A program made the position numbers and the translations under genes. Under the pieces are notes generated by a model. That model saw only the letters and a program-made list of their open reading frames with translations, searched no databases and was not told where the DNA came from. From NCBI GenBank assembly GCA_036170435.1, contig JAVHPF010000092.1, positions 1 through 7,056 on the forward strand: a stretch of 7,056 bases of DNA, in the 5' to 3' direction. Below are positions 1 to 7,056 of the stretch, piece after piece (the stretch's first letter is position 1; each line of letters begins with the position of its first letter). This stretch comes from JAQVPN01 sp036170435. GTDB taxonomy: Bacteria; Patescibacteriota; Gracilibacteria; BD1-5; UBA6164.

Positions 1-49
1 CTTTACAATCAGCTTTATTGGATTTAGGTTTTTGAAAAATCGCAAAATT

Positions 50-952
50 TTAGTTCATATAATATCAAAAAGCATTTGAAATATATTTTACTCAATTTAT
101 TTCTTTTTCTCAGACAAAATGAGTGTGTCAGTACAATCAAACTTTGATTCAATATTTATCATATATTTTTGAAAGATTATCATTCACATAAAAGGCTCAA
201 CCATATATTTTTTCTAGATTATATGAAAAATTTCATTTTACTCAATCTTTTATTATTTCTTCCCAAGTCTCAGGAGCATATGATAGATAATATATTGAAT
301 TATCCTCTAATTGATTTGATGGTTTAATGTGACTTACTCATATGATTTCATATTCTGCGTAATTTTGCTTTGCATCTTCAAGTTTTGATATTAAATCCTT
401 TTCCAAATAATTTGCGAATTCAATATTTGAAGTAATTTTGTCAGAAAATTTTACATAAATTCTATCATTGTAACTCATTCAAGTAAATGACATTTTATCA
501 AAACTTGCTTGATAATATTTTTCTAAGTAATATTTGTCTTGCATAGGTATAGTATAATTATACCATCATAAATTTCACACGATGATTTGTTTAGTTTCAG
601 GGATAATAAAATTTTCTTTATCTAAAATATGAATTTTTCATTTATAATTATGAAAATAATTTTTCAAAAATTCATATTTTTCTATAGAATTTTTTAGATT
701 GAAAAAATTATAATCTATTTCCGAATACCATAAATCATGGTTTCAAAATGTTAAAACAATCTGTTTATAAGTTGTTTGCCTTATTATATCATCAAGAGTT
801 TTTTGCAGCATTCAAATTTCTTCATGTATATCTCAAGCAATGATAAGATAATCATTTTTTTGAGATAAAACTCAATTTATTCAATATAAATCTTTAAAAT
901 TTCTATATATAAATGAAGAATGGATATCTGATGTGAAGTCTATATTTTTCAT
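50..952 (-). CDS. Calcineurin-like metallophosphoesterase (UGA read as Gly)
   Basis: This 300-residue protein has the full set of calcineurin-like metallophosphoesterase motifs in order: SDIH (D9, H11), GDIH (G40, D41), GNHD (N71, H72, D73), SHIKPS (H208) and YGHTH (G275, H276, H278). In this family these residues bind two metal ions and hydrolyse phosphomono- or phosphodiesters; the substrate here cannot be told. The reading depends on UGA = Gly: by my count 19 of 20 glycines are UGA, including those in GDIH, GNHD and GHTH, while W75, W130 and W230 use UGG. The ATG start is firm because the first metal-binding motif begins at residue 8, as is usual. There is no signal peptide or membrane segment, so it is probably cytoplasmic. 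It lies 89 nt downstream of the restriction endonuclease with a hairpin and a possible promoter between them, so it may be its own transcription unit. The family call is secure; the role is unknown. Confidence 0.9.
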
Positions 953-965
953 AATTTTAAAGTAA

Positions 966-997
966 AATAATAATGGCTAATTATAACCATTATTATT
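966..997. repeat. 11-bp perfect inverted repeat enclosing a TATAAT box
   Basis: The arms at 966-976 and 987-997 are perfect reverse complements of 11 bp (AATAATAATGG / CCATTATTATT) with a 10-nt centre. On the minus strand the centre holds TATAAT (980-985), about 28 nt before the phosphoesterase ATG. It could be an operator over the -10 box, or a transcript hairpin. There is no good -35 box at the proper distance and no T-run after the second arm. Confidence 0.5.
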
Positions 998-999
998 GG

Positions 1000-1016
1000 A
1001 AAACCCAGAGAGTTTT
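1000..1016 (-). terminator. Possible weak terminator of the restriction-modification operon
   Basis: Downstream of the endonuclease stop, the transcript can fold AAAACUC / GGGUUUU around a 3-nt UCU loop. This gives seven pairs, one of them G-U, with U's closing the 3' arm. It is short and AU-rich and lacks a further U-tract, so termination is only plausible. Confidence 0.3.
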
Positions 1017-1041
1017 AATAATTATTTGATTATAGTTATAA

Positions 1042-2235
1042 TTAATGTATAAAATTATATATTTTATCAACTTCTCCAATTATTTCTGGAAAAGATAATT
1101 TCTCAGAAATTGATGATTGTAATCAAGTATTTAAAACATAAACAAAATCTTCTTTTGAGTAATAACTTTCAGATTTCTCTAAAGATTTTTCTATATTTCC
1201 AGACTTTGCCATAATTAATAATAACTGATAATCCTTACAAATAGCTTTGGTATTATTATCAGGATGTGCTTTTGCTAAATGTTGAGTAGGGGTTAAAAGT
1301 ATCAAATTTTCAGGAAAATATGATATTTCTGGAAATTCTGATGCCATAAATATATGATGTACTTGGGTAGCTGTTCAATTTGAAAATTCATCTTGTAATT
1401 CTGAATTTGGCTGGTAAAGTCTTTTAATTAATTTTTTAGACTTAGTCATTTTATAGTTATATAAAGCAAGTCATTTAAATTCATCTTCTCATAGCTTACT
1501 AATATGTTCTTCTCTAGTATCTGATTTAATTTTTCATATATCTCTCCAATTTGGTCTATTATATAATAATTCATCTAATGTTATAGGAATCTTTGATATA
1601 TGTCATTTACTAGTTCAATATTTTCAATATTTAAAAGCTAAAGGATTTAAAATTTTTGTAAAAATTCTTCCTGGCTCAAGAGGTAAATTTATATTTGTAT
1701 TCTCTATAATAAAACTAATATATGATTTTCTTAAATATTGATACGCTGTTTTATCTTGTTTTTCAAAGAAAATATTAAAGAATTTATAAATTCAACTATC
1801 TAATAAAACTTTTTCCAAATATAATTGAATAAAATTAAGTGAATTTCTTTCTTTAATTGATATATATTCTAAAATCTTAAAATTATTAACTTTATAATAA
1901 TTTCTGTTAGACTTTTTTTCCAGTTTTAAAACTCAAGCATATGCTAACATTCTTAATGGTTGTGAAAAAAATTTATCATATTCATTTTCTGCATTTATAT
2001 TATCAACACTAGGTTTTCTAAAAATATCCATTACATTTTTGTTAGTATATTCAAAATCCCATATATCGTTAGCAGTAAATACTTTATTATTCTCATCAGA
2101 AATAAATTCCATTACACAATCTGCAATTATACATAATACATCTGGTGTAACTTTTTGATCCATAAAACGTGCATCTTTTGTTTTTCTTATATCAAAATCA
2201 TAATTATTAAAATGTTCTAGTATTAAATCATTCAT
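1042..2235 (-). CDS. Type II restriction endonuclease, HNH nuclease (type IIS-like)
   Basis: This is a 397-residue protein once UGA is read as Gly; with the standard code it breaks into several fragments. The nuclease signature lies towards the C-terminus: VHHIF (H293, H294), PENLILLTP (N310) and TQHLAKAHP (H319, H324), an HNH beta-beta-alpha-metal centre with conserved HH, N and H positions. The N-terminal part (about 1-280) carries no motif I can name and is the probable DNA-recognition region; its opening (DARFMDQKVTPDVLCIIADC) resembles HNH restriction enzymes as I recall them. Type IIS enzymes such as MnlI and Eco31I use this nuclease fold. The gene starts 12 nt after the stop of the m5C/m6A methyltransferase and is almost certainly co-transcribed with it, methylase first. 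The ATG at 2235 has no Shine-Dalgarno sequence. UGG still encodes Trp (IWDF, NWRD). The recognition sequence cannot be read from the protein. Confidence 0.88.
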
Positions 2236-2247
2236 AAAAATAAAAAA

Positions 2248-4701
2248 TTATAAAGGTAATCAAAAAAAATAAACTGAATTAGTATCAATATTTAAAGATC
2301 TAGTTCAAAAATTTCTTGCTATTTTGTAAAAATTTGTAAATTCTTCACTTGAAAAATATTTAATCTTTTCTAAATTAATTTTTTTCTTAGGTATTAATAT
2401 TGCTAATGAACCATCTGTAATTGTTCACTTAGGCATTATTCCAGCTCTAGGATAATAAGATAAATTTGGAACAATAATAGTATTCTCTTTATTAAAAAAT
2501 TTATTAATTTGCAAATCCGATATATCATCAATAAATATATCTTCGTCTGTGTCAATAATTTTTCAATTTTTACTTAAATTTCTAGATTTAATTACTCTAA
2601 TTTTTCATTTTATAGAACAATTCTTTTTTGTTATTTGCCTATCTCTAAAAACATCAAAAATTCAGAAATGAAGTTTATTAGTAATTTCATCAAAAAAACT
2701 ATTTCTATATAATAACCAATATGGAAAATTTGTATTTAAAATATAATCCTTAATTTCATATTTATAAGAATTATTAATAAATGACTCTATTAATACTAAA
2801 TCGCTTTCTTTTGATTTATCTTGTGAGAATTCTAAATTAATAGTCTCTATTTTCACTCATTCAAATCAACTTTCTCAAAAATCAATAATTTTGTGAATCT
2901 TATTTCTTGATAAATCTACTCTTATATCATTATATTCAGGAGAAGATATAAATGATTTAGGAATTATTAATGAAATATGTTTTCAAATTTCAAGACTTTT
3001 CAATAAAAAATAAACAAAAATATTTGTAGTTTTAATATCATATGCTTTGTAATTTAAATCTCATTTTTTTAATTTCTTAAATGGGGGGTTTCACAAAATT
3101 AAATCATATTTTTTATCAGTATTATACTCTAAATAGTTTATATTAATAAAATTAATTTTGATATTTTTAGGTAGGTTTACACATGTATCTAATAAAATTT
3201 TTAATTTATCTAAAGAATCATTATCAATATCAATAACATCAATATTAACATTTTTTATATTTTTATATTTTTCTATAATTAAAGGAATAAAATTTCAAGA
3301 TCAAACTGATGGTTCAAGTATATTTAATGAATCTTTCTTAGAAAAATCAGGTAAATCCTTTATAACACTAAATATGATATCTTTACGAGTATAAAATGCA
3401 GCAGTTTCATCTTTTGATAAATTACTTAGTTCAATAATCTTAGATAAGTTTGAGAATCACAAATCTTTATTATTCTTTATGTAACTTATAAGATTAGTTT
3501 TATTAAATAAATTATTTTCTTTAATTATATTTAAAATTTCTTGTTTTGATAAATATTGAAAACTTTCTTGAGTTTTTATATTTTTAGCTATTTTTTTAAA
3601 AACTAATGTTGGAACTGATTCTCATATAACATGTCTAATATTTAACTCTTCTTTTTTTAATATTTTTTTCTTTTCTGATAATGGTAAATTATTTAAATCT
3701 TTTAGAAGAATATTAAACCATTCAAAAGTATCTGGAATTCACATTAGAACCATAAGTTCTCTTATACTGAAAACTCTATCATCTTTTGGATGAATAGTGT
3801 TTTGACTTGAAAGAATATCATTTCTAGTATGTATACAAGGTCATATTTTATTCCAATACTGTCTTTTGTATTTATCTCAATTTTTATTTTGATTTATTAT
3901 AATTTTTCAATCAATAATTTTATGCGGTTTAAAATTTATATCATCATTATCAAATGCATTTCCTCATTCTCCTAAGCCTTTTATCCAATCTCTCATTTTA
4001 GGAGAATATTCCCTAAAAGAATGTAATAAATCTTTTTCATCTATTTCTCAAATATTATTTAATGATTTATAAATTCATATACTTTCTTTAAGAGTAATTT
4101 CTTTTTTAACTTCATCAGGAAATAAATCATAAGGTGTAATATTTTTTATATCTTTTCTTACTCAAATAACTAATGTTCTAGTTCTACTTGATGGAACTCA
4201 ATAATCTTTAAAATTTATAACCCTACTTCATATATTATACTCTCATGCTAAATTATTATTTATGGAACTATTAATAGTCTTATCAATTCAATCTGTATCA
4301 GTACATAATGTTCATAAAAAAGCCCTAACATTTTCTAAAATAAAATATTTAGGTTTAATTTGTGATATAATTTTTAATGACTCAACAACTAAAGAGTTTC
4401 TAGATCATTCATCTGCTTTTTTATGATTTGCAACGGACATTCATTGGCACGGTGGTGTTGCTACTATAACATCAACATTATGTCATTCAGCTTGCTTAAA
4501 AATCTGAGTTTGAACTTCTATATTTCTTATATCTCATAGAATATATCCATTTTTATTTTTACACTTATTGTTAAATTTTTGAATCTCTAGTCTTTTTTCT
4601 AACAATTCATTTGTAGCTATACATTCAAATCACTCATCCTTAAATCAATAACATCAGACTCATCATCAACTAAAAAGAGAAATATATTTATTTTTTTTCA
4701 T
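2248..4701 (-). CDS. Fused C5-cytosine / N6-adenine DNA methyltransferase of a type II R-M system
   Basis: This is a single uninterrupted frame of 817 residues when UGA is Gly. The N-terminal half is a complete Dcm-type m5C methyltransferase: motif I SLFSGGGVG (8-16), motif IV TPPCQG with nucleophile C85, motif VI ENV (123-125), motif VIII VPSSRTR (169-175), motif IX RVFSIRELMVLMG (309-321) and motif X RHVIGESVP (356-364). After a linker of about 70 residues comes an m6A methyltransferase: AAFYTRKD (434-441, motif X-like), the SAM-binding LEPSVGSGNF ending at F471, and the catalytic GNPPF (537-541). The last 200 or so residues are the likely target-recognition part. Motif I directly after the first ATG fixes the start. 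The two domains probably protect opposite strands of an asymmetric site, guarding the genome against the HNH endonuclease 12 nt downstream. Fused methylases of this kind are known in type IIS systems. There is no Shine-Dalgarno sequence; a promoter lies about 35 nt upstream. Confidence 0.93.
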
Positions 4702-4735
4702 AATGTTATTTAAAAGAGGTAAAAAAGTTAAATTC

Positions 4736-4763
4736 AGTATATAAAAAAAGATAAAATTATCAA
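4736..4763 (-). promoter_or_regulatory. Putative sigma70-like promoter of the R-M operon
   Basis: Reading the minus strand, TTGATA (4758-4763) is followed after 16 nt by TATACT (4736-4741), each one base from the -35 and -10 consensus. Initiation would fall near 4729, giving a leader of roughly 28 nt before the methyltransferase ATG. It sits in the 68-nt gap after the STAND gene, so the R-M pair can be expressed alone. In DNA this AT-rich such boxes can arise by chance. Confidence 0.5.
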
Positions 4764-4769
4764 GCTATA

Positions 4770-7007
4770 TTATATATCCCTATGAAAGAGATTATCTATC
4801 TCAATATCATTATTAATATAAACTGAATTAATATTATTTTTATTACTTGAAAATCTTTCTTTATCATAATATCAATTATCTTTAATATAATCATTTACAA
4901 ATCATTTAATATCAATATTAGAAGAAGAATAAATTTCATATGTATCAAAATCTTTTTTATCAATACAAGTAAAAGAGAAATCATTAATATAGTCATCTAT
5001 TTTAAATTCAATTTCATGAATAATATCAGACTCATCATAATCAAATTCAACTTCTCAATCTTCATAATAATTTTTTGTTAAAAAATTTTCTAAATCAATT
5101 TCATGATACTCATCTCTAATTTTTTCAATTAAATAATATTCAATATTTTCTTTAAAGTGATATAGTAAATCAACATTATATTTTATGCATATTTTTTTTG
5201 ACAATCTATCTAAAAAATTTCAGATAATATTAATATCATCTATATCTAATTCAAGTTCTTTTCATACAATATAAATATCTAAAAATGAAGAAGATTTTAT
5301 ACTTAATTTATCAAAATATTTATCAATTAATTTTATAATATCAACAAAAGTATTTTGAAAAATATTTTCTTCTTGAGTATTATTTATAAATTTTTGTAAT
5401 TCACAAATAATTTTTTCTTCTTGAATAGCTTCTTCCGAAGATAATTTAAATATATAATATAAATAATCTAAATCAGTATTATCATCAAAATTATCAATTA
5501 TGGAACTTAATATAGCATGATAAACTCCTTTTTCTATATACAATTTTTTTTCTGATCTATCTAATCCAGCCTTATAAATAGAATATAAATTTTTTATTGA
5601 AATATAAGTACCTAAACTTTTATATACTTTTATTAATTCATTTTGGTCATTTACATATTCATTAATTACAAAATCAGATATTGATGGATTAAATAATGTA
5701 TAACTAACTTCTCAATTTTTTGAATTAATATTTCTATTTAAAAATGATTTTACAGCAACCTTTATTACAAAATTAAAATCTTTTGATTTATGTGTTGGTG
5801 AAATTATTAAATCCTTAATCTTATTATAAGAAATTAGTAGATCTTTTTCTAATATATATCATCCGTTGAACACAACTAATTTTATTAATAGTCTTATATA
5901 ATCATTGGATTGATTATAAAAAGGATCTCTCCATATATCTTGAGGATTATCTAATTTATGAATTAAAAAATTGAAATATTTATTAGAATCCACATTAATT
6001 CTATCTTTTGAAGTGATAAATTCTATTAATCTTGGATTAAAATTTTTATGTTTTATTATTTTAAAATAATTTTTATCTTTATAAATTTCATTGATATATT
6101 CATTATCTAAATCTGAATAATAAATATGTTTATATAATATTTGAGCTTTTTCATAATCACTCAAAGATTTTATTTCAAGTGTAAATTCATTGTTTTGAAT
6201 TTTTGAATTTAAAAATATTGTACTAAAATTTAATCAATAATTAAGAATATTACTTCTAGAATTTAAAATAAATTTTTTCTTTCAAGTAGTATCTTTTTTA
6301 ATTCTATTGATAAAATTTATAATATGGCTATCTTGATTATTATTTATTGCTTCAAAATAATTACTTCAAAGAAAATCATCAAAATAGAATAATTGTTTTT
6401 CTTCCTTATTCCATATATTTTCTGCTTCAAATACTCAATCTTGGATTTCGTAAAATTTATAATCATGTAAAGCAACTAATTTAAGGCATAAATTTTCTGA
6501 TAATGTTGTCTTTCAAATTCATGGCTCTCAAGTTATTATTATAACATTATCATCTTCAAGTCTTTTTAATACTTCATTAAAATTTAAAATCTCGATGAAA
6601 AATTTACTTTTTTCTATAATTTGTTCAAACTGAAATTCACTTCTTCAAATAATTGCATTATATAAAATATTTTGGATAACATTAGTACTTGTTATCCATA
6701 ATCTATAATACTTTCTTTCAATATCGTTATTTTTAGAAAGTTCAGAATTTAAGTTTTCATTTCAAAAAATATTATCAGTGGATTCAATATATGGACTAAA
6801 AATACCTTTTATTTCTTTTTTATTTTCATTAGATAATGGTAAGTCTGTAACAAATATATATTTATCTAACTCTCAATTTAAAGATAATTTTTTAACCTTT
6901 TCAATTTCAGATTCCTTTAACTTTCTGATAAGTCCATCATATCAAGTTTTTAAATATTGTTTTGTTTGAATTATTGCAGTTTTTCCATCATTATAAAAAA
7001 ATTTTCG
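4770..7007 (-). CDS. nSTAND-type P-loop NTPase with N-terminal Mrr-like nuclease domain (5'-partial, frame-disrupted)
   Basis: About 745 C-terminal residues are visible with UGA = Gly. In order: the end of a PD-(D/E)XK nuclease domain with IIQTKQY (the QxK motif, 6960-6968) and the segment DKYIFVTDLPLS; a linker with LWITSTNV; a P-loop NTPase with Walker A GEPGIGKTT (6504-6530, all three glycines UGA), Walker B LFYFDDF (DD at 6375-6380) and a sensor-like KFILNSRSNIL; then a long helical region and a strongly acidic C-terminal stretch (near 4950-5080). This matches nSTAND3-type NTPases joined to a restriction-endonuclease-like domain, proteins linked to antiphage conflict in which the C-terminal part is thought to sense a trigger and the NTPase to switch on the nuclease. 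No ATG occurs in this frame before the NTPase motifs, so the true start lies beyond the window. The frame closes upstream at 7008-7013 and the coding sense continues in another frame. The trigger is unknown. Confidence 0.8.
6995..7001 (-). other. Frameshift in a T7 run within the nuclease domain
   Basis: On the minus strand the frame reading DEIIWVDSNEN upstream joins the frame reading YNDGKTAIIQTKQ downstream only by a -1 shift at seven T's. One extra T would restore continuity. Read across the break, the D at 7013-7015 lies 16 residues before the Q of QxK, which fits the catalytic spacing of an Mrr-like nuclease, so both halves look like one ancestral domain. The run sits in phase as T TTT TTT, a possible slippery heptamer. 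The choices are a mutation, an assembly error or programmed slippage. Confidence 0.6.
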
Positions 7008-7051
7008 TTACTATCAACCCATATGATTTCATCAAAAAATACAAAAAATGG
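7002..7051 (-). pseudogene. Upstream fragment of the Mrr-like nuclease domain (out of frame)
   Basis: Seventeen sense codons reading PFFVFFDEIIWVDSNEN precede the T7 frameshift. They supply the probable catalytic aspartate (7013-7015) of the nuclease domain continued in the gene at 4770-7007. The same frame carries a UAG at 7052-7054, right at the window edge, so either there is a second disruption (two T6 runs lie in this stretch) or the domain is truncated here. There is too little sequence to decide. Confidence 0.4.
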
Positions 7052-7056
7052 CTACT

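Noticed and set aside
1..49. Possible small gene or terminator downstream of the phosphoesterase
   Set aside because: There is too little sequence and no convincing hairpin, start codon or motif.
3083..3088. G6 run, unusual in this AT-rich sequence
   Set aside because: It is simply the complement of the proline codons in the catalytic GNPPF motif.
3158..3394. Plus-strand ORF of 78 codons
   Set aside because: It lies opposite the motif I region (EPSVGSGNF) of the m6A domain, has a low-complexity hydrophobic composition and matches no family; it is a shadow of the methyltransferase gene.
2248..4701. Two separate methyltransferase genes
   Set aside because: No UAA or UAG and no frame change occurs between the m5C motif X (near 3636) and the m6A AAFYTRKD (near 3402).
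4748..4760. Hairpin-plus-T-run resembling a terminator after the STAND gene
   Set aside because: The stem is only 4-5 AT pairs with a tiny loop and coincides with the spacer of a better-supported promoter.
6778..6969. Plus-strand ORF of 63 codons
   Set aside because: It is antisense to the nuclease/NTPase gene, whose frame gives a clear family match there.
50..7007. UGA read as tryptophan (mycoplasma-type code 4)
   Set aside because: It would place Trp in GNHD, GHTH, PPCQG, GNPPF and Walker A glycines, while normal UGG Trp codons are present; only glycine fits.
50..7007. Pseudogenised region with many nonsense mutations under the standard code
   Set aside because: Interruptions are exclusively UGA, UAA and UAG appear only at gene ends, and interrupted positions are conserved glycines; decay would give mixed stops and indels.

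Overview
The window is very AT-rich, and every recognisable gene lies on the minus strand. With the standard code the minus strand breaks into short ORFs. If UGA is read as an amino acid it resolves into four long genes that stop only at UAA. UGA falls on invariant glycines: GDIH, GNHD and GHTH of a phosphoesterase, SLFSGGGVG and PPCQG of a cytosine methyltransferase, GNPPF of an adenine methyltransferase, and GEPGIGKTT of a P-loop ATPase. Tryptophan keeps its normal UGG codon. This is genetic code 25 (UGA = Gly), known from Candidatus Gracilibacteria (BD1-5) and Absconditabacteria (SR1). The source is therefore most likely one of these reduced-genome Patescibacteria (CPR), or possibly a mobile element or phage of such a host.

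Layout in transcription order, from high to low coordinates. (1) 7056 to 4770: a large STAND-type NTPase preceded by the end of a PD-(D/E)XK (Mrr-like) nuclease domain. It runs off the window, and its reading frame is broken at a T7 run between the two halves of the nuclease active site. (2) 4702-4769: a short gap with a good sigma70-like promoter. (3) 4701-2248: one 817-residue protein that fuses a complete C5-cytosine methyltransferase to a complete N6-adenine methyltransferase. (4) 2235-1042: an HNH-type type II restriction endonuclease, 12 nt downstream of the methyltransferase. (5) 953-1041: a gap with a weak terminator-like hairpin and an 11-bp inverted repeat around a TATAAT box. (6) 952-50: a calcineurin-like metallophosphoesterase. 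Positions 1-49 lie downstream of it, and I see nothing assignable there.

Genes 3 and 4 form a self-contained restriction-modification operon. One m5C and one m6A domain with a separate HNH nuclease is the arrangement expected for an asymmetric (type IIS-like) recognition site, where the two strands need different modified bases. The STAND-nuclease upstream looks like a second, nucleotide-sensing defence gene, so the window reads as a small defence island. The phosphoesterase has its own leader, and a role in defence is only a guess from position. None of the three visible start codons has a Shine-Dalgarno sequence.
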